57,779 nt of DNA from Verrucomicrobiota bacterium (GCA_026397955.1 JAPLTV010000050.1:1-57779); one strand, 5' to 3'; positions 15,001 through 21,723 are shown, numbered from the stretch's first letter. Program-made: numbers and translations. The notes: generated from the letters alone by a model not told the origin.

Positions 15001-18000
15001 TGTTCGTCAGGTTGGCACCCGTCAGGCTGATACTCTGCAGGACCGGACCATCGGAAAGGAGCGAGAGGCTCGCGGAGTCCTGATTGGAGAAGTAGACGGG
15101 GGCCGTATCGCCGATGGCGAAGGAACCACGTCCGGTGCGCGAGAGTTCGATGCCGCCGGCCTGGATCTGAACGGCGCCGCTGAAGTCGTTGGCCTGGCGG
15201 ATGGCCTTGAGGACCAAGGTGCCCTCCCCTGTCTTGGTGAGGGCCTGGTTGCCATCGATCAGGGACGTGATCGTCAGGCGCTGCGCCGCGGTGTCCGTGT
15301 TGATGATGAGTTCCTTCGTGAGCGCGCGGAGCGTGCCTCCGGAGATGGAGGTCATCGTGCCGACCTTGAGGTCGGCGATACCCGTGCCGCTGGCGGTCGC
15401 GGCGGAGCTGAGCGTGAACTGGGTGCCGGAGACGATGCTGGCGACCGTGGTGCCCGCGGCGATACCGGTGCCGGTGACCGTGGCGCCGACGACCATGCCG
15501 GCGGTGCTGGTGACATCGACGGTGGTCAATCCCAGCGTGGTGACGCCGGCGGCGAGGGTCGTGATCGTGGTGCCGGCGGAGCCGGTCTGCAGGATGCCGC
15601 CCGAGATGAGCTTGAGCAGGCCGCCGTCAGGAATGGTGACGATGGAGGACCCGGCGGTGTTGAAGCGAAGGGTCAGGGGTGCGACGACGTTACGGGTGAC
15701 GCCAGTGTAGCCGGTCGTGTCGGTGACGTTCTCACCATTGCCCCACAGGGAGATATCATCGCGGCTGGTCGCGGAGACGCCGACGATGTTACCGCCGACC
15801 GACGTGGCGAAATTGGTGCTACCGGCGGAGTCGGTGACGGTCGCGGCGGCGCCCAAGGTGCCGAGCAGGCCGGTGAAGAGATCGTTCGACGTGGTGGTCG
15901 TGATACCGTTGACGGAGGACTGGGTGCCGGAAGGCAGCACGAAACGGACCGTGCCCGCGAGGCGCTGGGTGATCGGACCGAGGTTGACGACGAGGTTCTG
16001 CGGCGCGCCGGCGGTGAGCGTGACGGTACCGGAAGCGTTGGCCTGATTATCCAGGGTGACGATGCCCGTCACCGGATCGATGGCGGTGATCTTCGTGGCG
16101 GCCGGGATTCCGGCGCCCGTGACCGGCATGCCGACCAGGAGCCCGGAGGCGCTGCCGACGGTCACGGTGGCGGAACCGGCGGAGACGACGGTGCCGTCCA
16201 AGGGCAAGGCCTTGGCGGTGACGATACCGACATTCGAATAGGCGCCCGTATTGGCGTTGGCGGCCGCGGGGAAGATCAGGCCGGCGACGTTCTGGACGAT
16301 CGGGGTGAGCGAGCTGCCGAGGAAGGTGACCGTACCGCCGCGGAGTTCCATCACGCCGAGCGGGTTGAGGCGGTTCGTGTTATTGAGCGAAGCCTGAAGC
16401 GCGGTGACCGTCGAGTAGTCGAGGAGCGCCGTGCCGGCGTCGAAACGGTTGGCGACCGTGCCGGTCAGCAGGTTGAGGCCCTTCATGCGCAGGGTGCCGC
16501 CACCGGACTTGTACCAGGCGCCGGAGGTGCCGCCGCCGGTGATGTCGGCGTCGATGACGAGTTCGGCTTCGCCCGCGCCGAGGTTGAGGCTGCGATAGAC
16601 CGTGATCGCACGCTGTGCGTTGCCCATGTTCACCGCGGCGCCGTTGGTGCCGGAGATGAAGGCGGCCTGGCTGTTGTACTGGCCGTTGGTCGTGATGGTA
16701 TTGCCGATGGTCAGCACGCCGCCGGAACCGAGGAGCACGCCGGCCTGGGAATTGACCGTGGAGGCAGAGCCGTAGAAATTGAGTGCGCCCACCGACTGGG
16801 AGTAACCATTGAGGTCGAGCCAACCGCCCGCATTGACGGAACTCTGGATGTTCGCGATCGTCCAAGTGGCGCCCGTCGGGAACTGCTGGACGCTGCTGCC
16901 GATGCGAATCGTGCCGGTGTCGATGAACTGCGTACCGGTCCAGGTGGCCGTGGTCGGCATCGCCAAAGTGATGACCGCCATGCCGCGGGTGGTGAAGTTG
17001 GCCGCGCCGGTACCGGTGAACGTACCGAACCACGTCGTGTTGATGTTGGCGAGACCGACGCCGAAGGTACCCGTACCTGCACCATTCGCGACGATACCGG
17101 AGCCAGAGAGAGCGCCGATAAAATCCGAGCCCGAGGTCTTATCAAGGATGGCACCCGAGGCGATGAAGACCGGGACGGTGTCAGCGATACGATCGTTGGC
17201 GCTCAGCTGGATCGTGCCCGCATTGATAATGAGCGGTCCGGTGAAAGTTTCGCCAGCCGCGAACTTAAGGATGCCTGGGCCGGTCTTGGTCATACCGCCC
17301 GGACCGGAGATCGCGCCGTTGAGGGTGAGCGTGGCCGCGGCGTTGGTGATGTCGAAATTGACGTTACCGCCAAGGAGCGACAGGGTCTTGTAGCCGTTGA
17401 CTGTATTGGCTGAACCCAGGTCGCCGGTGACTCCGGTATACTGGAACGTCGTACCGTCACGCAGGTAGACGACCTTGTTGATGCCGGCGCCGAGCTGCAG
17501 GTAGTTGCTAAAGCTGAGCGTGCCCTGATTGACGGTCGTGTTACCCGAGTAGGTCGTGTCGGTGTACGTGAGCGCGGCCGCCGTGCCGGCCGCCGTCGCC
17601 GCCGCGGAGATGGTGTAAGCCGTCGCGCTGGTGATCGCGATGATCTTAGTGTTCGGCTGGATGCCGGTGCCGATGACAACCATGCCGACCGAGAGGCCGG
17701 CGGTGCTGGTGACGGTGACCGTGGTGCCGGCGTTCGCGAAAGTGCCGGTGCCCGCGACAGGCGCACGGGCGAGGGTCAGCTGGCCCGTGCCGTTCTTGAC
17801 CAAGTTAATCGAGTTGCCCGCGGCGTTGTCGGCGATGGGCGCATTAATCGTGAGCGCCTGGGCGCCATACTGATGGATGATGAGGTCCCCGACGGCACCG
17901 CCGGTCAGGGAGCCCGTCACGCCGCTGGCGTAAAGCGTGTTAGTGGCGCTGGTGGTCGCCGCGATGCTAATAAGGAACTTGGTGTTATCCGTGATGCTCG

Positions 18001-21000
18001 TGATGGTGGCGCCAGCCGGAATGCCCGTACCGGTGATGGGCATGCCCGGGATCAGGCCGGCCGTGGAAGCCACCGTGACCGAGTTGGAAAGGTTGGTGGT
18101 CGTCGCCGACACCGAGACGTTGGTCAGCGCGCTACTATTAATAGAGTAAGCGTCCGCACCGGTGAAAAGGATGGCCCCGCTACCGCTACCCAGCGTTAAG
18201 TTGCTGTTGCCCAACGAGAAAGACTGACCCGAGCCCGAACTGGCCAGGCGGAGGGTGCCCGCGTTGCTCAGACCGCCGGTGGTGAGGACCTGGGCAGTGG
18301 CGGTCGCCGAGGCGTTCGCGCTGAGGGTGATGAGGCCGCTGGCCGACAAAGTCAGGCCCGAAGCCGTGGTCGTGGCCGCCGATGTGATCGTAAAGGAGAC
18401 CGTATTAACGATGGAAGCGATGGTGGCGCCGGCAGGGATGCCCGTGCCCGTGATCGACTGACCGATGGCCAAACCGGTCGTGCTCGGGACGGTGATCGTG
18501 GTCGTGCTGTTGGTCGAGGCGCCCGTGAGCGTGGCCGCCGCGGCCGGGATGGAGGCAATCGTGGCGCCGAGCGCGATGCCCGGACCCGCGATCGGCGCAC
18601 CGATCGCCAGACCCGAGGTGCTCGTCACCTGCACATTGACACTACCAGATGTCGTCGTCGCTCCGTTGATGAAGCTACCGCCTGCGCCGAGCGTCAAAGC
18701 CGAACCCGTCGCCGTCGCGTTCGTGCTGAGCACGAAAGCCGTGCCGCTGGTGACGGACAAGACCGTCGCGCCGGCCGGAATGCCGGCGCCGTAGACCGCC
18801 ATGCCAGGCAACAGGCCGGCCGTGCTGGTGACGGTGACGTTCGGGGTGCTGATCGTCGTCGCGCCGGCGGCCAGCGCGAGCGCGTTGGGCGAAATCTGCG
18901 TCTGGGAACCGGTGACCGAACGATTGTCGGAGGCGAGGCCGCCGCCGAAGACCGTCAACAAGTTGGTGATCGCACGGTCGGCGCGGAGATTCAGCGCGGT
19001 ATTGGTGGCCGTGGCGGCGCTATTCAGGGTGATCAGGCCGCTGGCCGTGAGCACCTGAGCCGTGGCATCGCCGGTGGCGGCGACGCTGAGCACGAAGGTC
19101 GTCGCATTGGTGACGGAAGCAACGGTCGCGCCCGCCGGGATATTCGGACCGGACACCGGCTGGCCGACGACGAGGCCGGTCGTGCTGGCGACGGTGACGG
19201 TGGGCGAGGCATTGGTGGTGGCGACCGCGGTGAGGCGGACCGCGTTGGCCGCGATGGCGGAGACCGTGGCGCCGGCCGGGATACCCGTGCCGGAAACGCC
19301 CATGCCCGTCAGCACGCCGATCGTGCCGCCGGAAGTGAGGGTGACCGCGCCAGCCGCCGTGGCCGGCTGGTTCAGCGTGACGTTGAGGCCGGAGACGGCC
19401 GTGATGACGGAACCGAGAGGGATGCCCGTGCCAGTGATCGGCATGCCGACGACGAGGCCGGTCGCATCGGTGACGACGACGGTGGCGGAACCAGCGACGG
19501 TCGTAGCGCCTGGCAGGAAGACGGAAGGAACGACGACGCTCGCCGAGCCGCTCGTGGTGGCGGCGGACACGACATTGAACGCACCGGAGCCGAAGACGTA
19601 GGGCGTCGCGTTGCTAATCGAACTAAGGAAACTGTAATTGGTTCCGTCGAAGAACACGCCACGGCCGGCACCGTAGATGCCGTTGGTCGGGCCGGTCGTG
19701 GTCGTGACGATTGAGCCGGGCGCGGCGCTGACAAGGATCGTTCCGGAAGTGGCGGTGGCGGTGAAGGTACCGAGGGTGAGCCGATTACCGAAGGACGAGT
19801 CACCGACCGGGACGACGGAGATGATGCCACCACCGGTGCCGATGGTGAGGTTGCCCAAGGCCTGCGAGACGGCGAGGCCGGTCTTGCCGGTAAGCTGGAA
19901 GACGCCTCCCGCGAGGGTCGGAGCGGGGCCGGAGTTCGGCGTGCCGATCAGGTACGGCTGCGAGGCGGTGAGCGTCTGGCCCGCGGCGGTGGCCGTGGCG
20001 TTGCCGCTCATCGTGAAGGTCGTCGCGCCAGTAATCGCGGTGACGTACGTGTTGGCCGGGATATTCGGACCCGTGATCAAACGACCGACGGCGAGGCCGG
20101 TGGTGCTGGCGACGGTCACGTTCGCCGAGGCGTTCGTGGTCGAGGCGCCGGTCAGGCTGGCGGGAGCGGCGACGTTCGCGAAGTCGAGGGCGAAGGTGCC
20201 GCCGTTGATCGTCAGCGCACCGGTGGAAAGACTGTCGTTGGCCGAGTTGAGCGTGAAGACACCGGCACCCAGCTTGGCCAAGGCCAGATTCCCGATGGTG
20301 GTCGCACTGAAGACGCCGGAGAAGCTGGTGCTCGTGTCATCGCGACCGATCGTCAGCGTGGCCGCACCGGCGCTGTTCGTGACGGTGCCCGCGCCGGCGA
20401 TGGATCCGACCGTCTGGCCCAAGGCGGCGATGTCGAGGATGGCACCCGTGCCGATGATGACCGCGCTACGCTGCGGGATGACGTTGGCAAGTCCCGCCTG
20501 AAGTTTGCCTCCGGTGATGGTCGTGCTGCCGGTGTAGATCATCACGCCCGACGTGGAAGTGCCGAGCAGCAGCGTGCCGGTCCCGTTCTTGATGATGCCG
20601 CCACCGGTGTAGATCTGCGAGTTGACGGTGACCTGGCCGGCGCCGTCGAAGGTGATATTGTTTAACGCCGAGCGAATGCCGCCCGAGAGCTTCAGGATGC
20701 CGCCGAGCGAGTTGGCGGTGACGACGAGGTCGTTGTTGAGGTAGATGCCCGCGGTGATTTCGTCGGACTGACCGAGGCCGAATTTATTGATCTTCGCGGA
20801 GCCCGCACCGAGGGCGTCCATGACGATCGATCCGTTGGTACCCGTGACGCCGCCGACGAGACCGCCGACGAGGTTGAACGCGTTGTACGACGCGGCCGTA
20901 TCGCCGATGTTCAACGTACCGAGACGGATCGACTTACCCAAGCTGATGGTCTGGTCGCCCTGAAGATTGATGTTAAGATTCGCCGTATCGCCTTCGGCAT

Positions 21001-21190
21001 CAGGGAACAACGCGTTGCCAGCGATGCCCCAGTTGGTGACCTTCTGCCAGGCCAAGCCGGAGTCGAAACCGTCTTGGTTCCAAGTGAGGTTGGCGGCGCG
21101 TGCGACCTTGGGCGTCCCCATGGCGAGGAGCGCGGCGGCGACCATCAAGGACGCGCGTGGAAAAAGGGGACGGGGCTTCGAACTTTTCAT
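1..21190 (-). CDS. Giant autotransporter-associated beta-strand-repeat (PATR) surface protein, 3' end outside window
   Basis: The frame is open from the ATG at 21190 to the left edge with no stop, so at least 7,063 codons are present and the C-terminus is missing. Residues 1-32 are a signal peptide: basic start KSSKPRPLFPR, hydrophobic LMVAAALLAMG, likely cut after VARA. The rest is a monotonous Gly/Thr/Asn/Leu-rich beta-helix repeat. Typical units are GTQTLSGANTYLGGTTVNAG (around 3490-3580) and GAQTLSGNNLYTGNTTVNAG (around 10400-10480), the signature of autotransporter-associated (PATR) beta-strand repeats. A second repeat, for example GQPVSGPNIPAGATVASVTN (19090-19200), is interspersed at about 18 places. 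Such proteins are exported and form long surface or secreted beta-solenoids; adhesion or cell contact is inference. An autotransporter barrel or sorting tail would lie past position 1. No AGGAG-type ribosome site precedes the ATG. Long antisense frames over this gene are by-products of its codon use. Confidence 0.9.
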   Translation of the reverse strand, partial: MKSSKPRPLFPRASLMVAAALLAMGTPKVARAANLTWNQDGFDSGLAWQKVTNWGIAGNALFPDAEGDTANLNINLQGDQTISLGKSIRLGTLNIGDTAASYNAFNLVGGLVGGVTGTNGSIVMDALGAGSAKINKFGLGQSDEITAGIYLNNDLVVTANSLGGILKLSGGIRSALNNITFDGAGQVTVNSQIYTGGGIIKNGTGTLLLGTSTSGVMIYTGSTTITGGKLQAGLANVIPQRSAVIIGTGAILDIAALGQTVGSIAGAGTVTNSAGAATLTIGRDDTSTSFSGVFSATTIGNLALAKLGAGVFTLNSANDSLSTGALTINGGTFALDFANVAAPASLTGASTTNASANVTVASTTGLAVGRLITGPNIPANTYVTAITGATTFTMSGNATATAAGQTLTASQPYLIGTPNSGPAPTLAGGVFQLTGKTGLAVSQALGNLTIGTGGGIISVVPVGDSSFGNRLTLGTFTATATSGTILVSAAPGSIVTTTTGPTNGIYGAGRGVFFDGTNYSFLSSISNATPYVFGSGAFNVVSAATTSGSASVVVPSVFLPGATTVAGSATVVVTDATGLVVGMPITGTGIPLGSVITAVSGLNVTLNQPATAAGAVTLTSGGTIGVLTGMGVSGTGIPAGATVSAIAANAVRLTAVATTNASPTVTVASTTGLVVGQPVSGPNIPAGATVASVTNATTFVLSVAATGDATAQVLTASGLITLNSAATATNTALNLRADRAITNLLTVFGGGLASDNRSVTGSQTQISPNALALAAGATTISTPNVTVTSTAGLLPGMAVYGAGIPAGATVLSVTSGTAFVLSTNATATGSALTLGAGGSFINGATTTSGSVNVQVTSTSGLAIGAPIAGPGIALGATIASIPAAAATLTGASTNSTTTITVPSTTGLAIGQSITGTGIPAGATIASIVNTVSFTITSAATTTASGLTLSASGLITLSANASATATAQVLTTGGLSNAGTLRLASSGSGQSFSLGNSNLTLGSGSGAILFTGADAYSINSSALTNVSVSATTTNLSNSVTVASTAGLIPGMPITGTGIPAGATITSITDNTKFLISIAATTSATNTLYASGVTGSLTGGAVGDLIIHQYGAQALTINAPIADNAAGNSINLVKNGTGQLTLARAPVAGTGTFANAGTTVTVTSTAGLSVGMVVIGTGIQPNTKIIAITSATAYTISAAATAAGTAAALTYTDTTYSGNTTVNQGTLSFSNYLQLGAGINKVVYLRDGTTFQYTGVTGDLGSANTVNGYKTLSLLGGNVNFDITNAAATLTLNGAISGPGGMTKTGPGILKFAAGETFTGPLIINAGTIQLSANDRIADTVPVFIASGAILDKTSGSDFIGALSGSGIVANGAGTGTFGVGLANINTTWFGTFTGTGAANFTTRGMAVITLAMPTTATWTGTQFIDTGTIRIGSSVQQFPTGATWTIANIQSSVNAGGWLDLNGYSQSVGALNFYGSASTVNSQAGVLLGSGGVLTIGNTITTNGQYNSQAAFISGTNGAAVNMGNAQRAITVYRSLNLGAGEAELVIDADITGGGTSGAWYKSGGGTLRMKGLNLLTGTVANRFDAGTALLDYSTVTALQASLNNTNRLNPLGVMELRGGTVTFLGSSLTPIVQNVAGLIFPAAANANTGAYSNVGIVTAKALPLDGTVVSAGSATVTVGSASGLLVGMPVTGAGIPAATKITAIDPVTGIVTLDNQANASGTVTLTAGAPQNLVVNLGPITQRLAGTVRFVLPSGTQSSVNGITTTTSNDLFTGLLGTLGAAATVTDSAGSTNFATSVGGNIVGVSATSRDDISLWGNGENVTDTTGYTGVTRNVVAPLTLRFNTAGSSIVTIPDGGLLKLISGGILQTGSAGTTITTLAAGVTTLGLTTVDVTSTAGMVVGATVTGTGIAAGTTVASIVSGTQFTLSSAATASGTGIADLKVGTMTSISGGTLRALTKELIINTDTAAQRLTITSLIDGNQALTKTGEGTLVLKAIRQANDFSGAVQIQAGGIELSRTGRGSFAIGDTAPVYFSNQDSASLSLLSDGPVLQSISLTGANLTNTSPIVTVASTAGLVAGVVVTGTGIPAGATVLSVDSATQFTLAVPATSTTTNQTVVVAATAIGSKVITLASTSGLAPGMTISAPGVYPGAVIVSIDSANRITMDRGSYTDAISATNFQFGTTYSETIGSIAGGNRQTNANWAYINLGVGTTLNINQTTASTFVGEFAGLGAIRLAGNATLTLNNAHNSFGNLIIDRGAIWLGIGTSSRLYASLPAGNVPDIIVNRYGALYLDKAYTNGGGVDQINNIVALHLNSAAGTMLGIAVTGDKYPETRPMGVWNRGNQAATGVETIMGFYFDSGTSYVGGYASGNMSQGFVTSTGTFLRNNFATTNLRGRYFGTKGTGGSDSIYQLGISDAAYKAAFNGTLLGGGTTLISAQMGTVLNGSTVTWATMSGVSAGMGVQGVNILPSTTITATPTGTTFTLSQLATATSTANWINIYAATPTTSIVPWMIGETWTDAADLSESNMGNSLITYDLLSNSLRVLDLTYEYGTFAQKQAAAPTSTTWNIRESLIANLTGLSSGSINALVLHNNTSTFDGFTVSGSGALSVNAGAILFTLNPFATPASASSTRLSGFTGIALDGTGTLGATEYVITVQNPTSTAISPKLTAIIDSPLSTSANLTKSGRGTLVLTATNVAGGGATKQTTINEGILRLSTLGNIGGTTGNIVFAGGILQLADGFAETDLSTRTLLFMNAGGTLDVGTNNLTFAGPIGGLAGASVGGFTKAGSANLVLGGTAVSTYLGSTAVTNGRLVLAGGLTAGADNRLNTATTLNLGVADTNGVLQLGNATGVMNQSIRALTSLTGLTSADILTLVGGTGYMTAPILNFNADGGMLGSTPAQARATVSGGVITGLTVTDAGLYLPGSTPTVTVNIPAFPTGALQRVYMRGVTTTAGSTTVNVEAGAAGIVVNGATTVAGSATVFVPNLFVLNNLIVGQAISGPGIPEGAFIATIPSGAVPVFTLNVPATATSSSVSLLHGGLVKGMAVVGTNIPVGTTVERVISATQFIMSAPAAATASNQGLVGMLYGGSGASITLRPLGQGAMNAIVGGASANSTLTIDQDTVTTYVGAIGGSGANENNISIVKSGVGTLNLTGSALSYTGTTSVTAGRLNIAGSAATPLATSGVSVSAGAILNFFNGVGQSLTLASTAGSLNLGAGTSGGAALGLELGSTSNYDRIVTAGPAVVANKVLLNLTGLAGLQAGQYDLITAQSGLSGGTFSIGNLATFGGFSFALNTSDTAVSLVTTALTPNLYWRVGSDVSWSSLNYANYDTNFFTDAAGTTNAKGFPGLANKVIFSTTNSSATSYVTTLDGNFTVGSLQFTSNPTGITSVVVAPGGPEAAALTIAPASSADGITIDGNAGAITISAPIVLGASQTWNVANTGANGSTLTLTGGITGLVGNNLTLTGGAGAVFNVSGTSTYAGSTTLDGVTLQANAANVFSSKSSFGMTANGGVLALNSFSNLVGSLSGAYGFVENSGTNLVPAAATLTIGGDNANVNFGGVIRDGSAFALSLTKNGLGAQTLSGNNLYTGNTTVNAGSLTITGSYVGSATTTLLLYGNSSGKAVVNVSGDMSLFATQGANAFGAVAVYNQTAGNVILGHNSNASNQFIAQTEGYGYFNLTGGLYQLGAAGRFININGSGSNTGVGVGFVGGTATLNNSSGDSWFINAWSGNAQFTVGTGGYVNRTGTTGGYFLGILLNSNNAGDAFGAVNIAGGTYDGGADVLRVGNFGTMFNSQAFFNLTSGLIALGGNASVANNAAASPTLSVWSNNFGYNNLSGGTIRANAAATTGILSSSNPGYITFNTNLYGAINNGSLGASASGIVTINTNGFNVSVPGIRAAEGAGVTQTALSVTGGTGYVGAPLVRFSTTGVIAGGSPASGYAVINGSGQVTGIVITSPGTYTPGTVPTVALLGGGGTGASVSVAALNTANAAGRLVKSGTGTLTFTGVSTFTTPLTINDGTIAVGNGGAINASTIASYKAGRFLVVAQGGAIVGDTLASIIDIGRFTNGSSTGAIALSPTTAATNLDFGKSGYNLPGMGLGAGMGDVTYTGTYTPGNAGFFRLGGGGGNLTYARDITNNGSVPSNLVIIGNSASLTGANTFTGGFTLATTGTLQILPAISQSSSNFGASLGGLTALGGTIRWASGATTDITSGGAAIAGGISLFGTTIFDTNGNNVELAGSIGNYALTSVWLTGIGGGITKAGLGTLTLSGANTFLGNSTVTGGTLVLKNSNALAYSSLQLTPLFNANSTVVFDSSVASKVFTVGGLNGNINIALQDNAGTPNAITLRVGNGAQSSTYAATLSGPGSLVKLGSGVFNLNAYQQTYTGSTTIQTGSAGVTTGQADRISTLQLTFGATATPTIPNTSFTTVANSTNILPSSTTLNFGGGFGLLTGGVTTTTTSVAVASTAGLQPGMTITGTGIPVNATIVSITDATNFVISAATTAGSNQTYTYGLVPQANALTSYTADQLASIGAGSGRLTLTPAAATNSQAVARTFIGTGGSEIVLSGNGTNALMLNLGALTRVKGGTLSIANPPTVALSATNGVLTSSGTAGNLITDANGTAFVVLGTSAATSTDWGAKVSTNTWISAPTYTASIATTTAPGAAVNVDFQISNSTAWTSQTIGSYRNNATTAANLTIAAANTLTIASGGILFGSSAASASISGGTIIPGNGRELVIFSSGNTLTINSVLGNSASGATDVTYRGNEGLGIGKNSVIIGNLANNTYTGNTYISGERVYLGTVASTASAASTASTTLAVASATGVAVGSSITGAGIPAGTTVTAVVTNTLTLSQAATVASGAAVTYSSGTPFGTGTAGNVYIYGNNAGQFYFNTAQKITRNWYIIGAGWGEASGNNTSGHGVIRLSDGAEVAGTLNLMGDAAVRTLGTLATVSATLSGNYSLFNITGWADGTVNMTGNNTGWAGSILSGSGAYRYDTLANLGSPTSIGIGGSGSIVLGFTNAQFNAVQTNVISKVTYGSAGTIALRVASAAENIDYRGLNAANLTLGANENLTYTGTYTPYAVNGQPTYRLGGGGATLTYPAAITGNAAVVLAGGSANNGYGTILLTGANTFTGGVTIGSAPYYSGVNVQTPNTTTPFSVLGNGPLFFDGNSTLLLNSATLVANADLSAAPNLSYINVRSGGNNFDTNGVGASAAAPVNFTRGIGFYSYGLNQAASFQKNGAGFLQFSGVNTYLGNTIVNGGTLVLNNANPFNAGFGQGSNLPNGAASGQNLSLNAGTAVQLAMSTTIAGLNATNTTATSASTAIVNLNDFSLTIAGTGSTTFTGALNGGVGTAGTAGVAGLRKIGSGNLTIGNTTNYTGATEVLGGTLTLNYNLLATAPTTIINAGSILVLGGGTLTQTPKGTQTASHTQTFASTTIAPGSSITTKGAPTASFGTTLALGAITRQTGGAVDFGIVNNGTGFTTGSSAAGLDAGNLLGGWATTNLGASWATLSGGNVVANTVNTNLFSLGASSNVDSPTVTTIGGSATTINSLRFNTPPSLNYTLDATSGLTIGSGGILVTGTSGSNAFIISGGTITSGNGADLIVQHWNATASAYLSIDAKITGSIGLTKAGTGTLIVSNPLNNFTGQTNIGGQGILQVTASGALSTGQVNLNSAAQFQVAGGVTVANNIVINNASGLSGQGAIFAYGTSGSSTLSGNITVNQSTVAGGLFATAGATLNVTGRITAAAGQIVSARIGKMVFSGSGSSADYFINQQADVFLGANDGLPTNAILEMSTAGTSTFDLAGFNQTLRSLSRFNAGNAATITNTNGAPSILTLNVLAADGAGGGRNTGDYTYGGVITGNLAVVKNGAGTQTLSGANTYLGGTTVNAGTLKLGAANALGGDIGYNGALTVNGGKMDINGVGNLAIGALAGSGGVITDDGLQVGASVLSSATAASSLFAGSINDGAWRTLALFKEGAGTLSLSGNSTYTGITNVYAGVINARSATALGTSAAGTVVFTGAALETQGGFTSAEPLTFGGTGTGAASGALRNISDANTLSGAITVTSSARINSDAGSLTLSGPITATNLALTFGGAGDVNVSGSLALGTSGLAKDGLGTLSLQAANTLSGAVTVAAGALNLRNSSALGSTTGVTAEAGSSVQLQGGVTIASISLITPSLRNISGANTWSGAISPRSGGALTLQSDAGALALTGSVTATGLDSVARVLTLTGAGDGSLANAFTGASSLVKSGAGAWTLGAASTYSVATAINAGTLRAGVAGAISPNTVITFANVAGATLDLNDTAQTVLALEGAGATGGSVRLGASGALTVGANTSFNGNVDGTALGTASVTKTGTGTFTLGSASTVTGTVALNVNAGKFVFGGNAGTNVATTVASGATLAGTGTLQGTTTLASGATLQAGNGAGGSLSVSTLIFNGTASLRLADIDLLGSASILNAGSLTASGAAGSITIYASKSGALTNGVYDLITYTSLSGFSAFTLAPGSIAGLSGRQSGNLADTGSKITLTVLGDSVRWHGDIAGTADTAWHAAGSGLQNMRLVPGGTATDYQAADAVVFNDLAATGTVVISEADVAPASVTIDNATLAYSFSGSKGIIGLTGIVKNGAAQATFANAGNNFTGGVVVNAGTLVFQSAQTIGGGLVVNGGNLVLSAANTLSGNVALNGSGTLTIDNSGALGSGNVVAFGSGATGEFQLAGNNVTVSGLTTHATVGTPKVVNGVSSTTATLTVDLVSGTSAFGGVLADGSLGILALAKTGAGTFVLTGANTFTGGATVTAGTLQVGQGGSLGNATIATGALLSFNRADSASYAGITGGLGSVDVAGGGNLTLTGSFAHDGGTTIASGQTLTLGTGGSISGAGSIGVSGNLAVNATGSVAIGAPISGPGNLLVTAGTLVLTNANTYLGTTTIGAAGVLQVGNGGTVGALPSSAVITDNGEFVLSRSGNLTFANTVNGSGAFTSRMATGGNLTLTGVNAYSGATNIASGTLTIGAASAWANSTSVVLGSVGNSATLELNGFNKTFTNLATAGTAANQTIINSAVGTSALTFSG

Positions 21191-21440
21191 TTGAATAAAT
21201 TTGGGGAGGTCACGGGGAAGTGACATCAATGGGGGGTATCGAAAATATTGGGGTAATGACCCCAGCCGCACAACCGTTTTTGGGCGTTTTTAGCCTACCC
21301 TAGGGGTTAAACGGCGTTTGCTGTGGGGGTTTTAATTTATTTGTTAAAATTGCGTAAAATTCTGCATTTAAATGCGTTAAAATCATTAAACGCTCGTTTA
21401 AACTCCATATGGCTTCATTAAAAGTTATTCACATGTCCAT
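21191..21440 (-). promoter_or_regulatory. AT-rich promoter and leader region of the giant PATR gene
   Basis: This stretch is strikingly AT-rich compared with its surroundings, from about 21265 to 21440. It holds perfect palindromes GCATTTAAATGC (21364-21375) and GTTTAAAC (21396-21403), several CGTTTAA/TTAACG half-sites, and a small hairpin TGGGGT/ACCCCA (21249-21264) close to the start. It is the only plausible promoter location for the giant gene. The exact start point cannot be placed, and operator use of the palindromes is inference. Confidence 0.5.
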
Positions 21441-21476
21441 TAATCGACCAGTTAGGAAACTGACCAAAAGCATGAG

Positions 21477-21501
21477 GTAGGGACGTGACGGCGTCGCGTC
21501 C
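21477..21501 (+). repeat. REP-like hairpin, type C
   Basis: GTAG head followed by a C-type stem with one mismatch. It is the left half of a composite whose right half is at 21649; a dodecamer array fills the space between. Confidence 0.75.
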
Positions 21502-21530
21502 GTGGGCGGACGGACGGAGGAAGCACCGAT

Positions 21531-21598
21531 GGCTGAATCGATGACAGAGGGCGGCGTCGATGACTGAATCGAGGGCTGCGTTGAGGGCTGAATGGAGA
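21531..21598 (-). repeat. Dodecamer (DOD) array
   Basis: Imperfect 12-bp units of the GAGGGCTGAATG type, reverse orientation, lying inside the spacer of a REP-like composite. Confidence 0.7.
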
Positions 21599-21648
21599 TG
21601 GGAATGGCCGGAAATTATGCCCGGATCGACGCACGCGCCTGGGCGAAC

Positions 21649-21674
21649 GGCGGCCATGGCAATGGCCGCCCTAC
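21649..21674 (-). repeat. REP-like hairpin, type B
   Basis: Perfect 9-bp B stem followed by CTAC; preceded by GCGAAC as in the 116-bp composites. Confidence 0.8.
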
Positions 21675-21690
21675 CCGAGGCATCACGCCC

Positions 21691-21718
21691 AAAGGGAGAC
21701 CGGATGATTGGCTGGGGG
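21691..21718 (+). repeat. Half LIR element
   Basis: One arm (AAAGGGAGACCGG followed by ATGATTGGCTGGGG) of the approximately 80-bp long inverted repeat. Confidence 0.65.
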
Positions 21719-21723
21719 CTTGG

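Noticed and set aside
10175-17413. Plus-strand open frame of 2,412 codons
   Set aside because: Same codon-aligned antisense effect over the giant gene; composition is non-protein-like.
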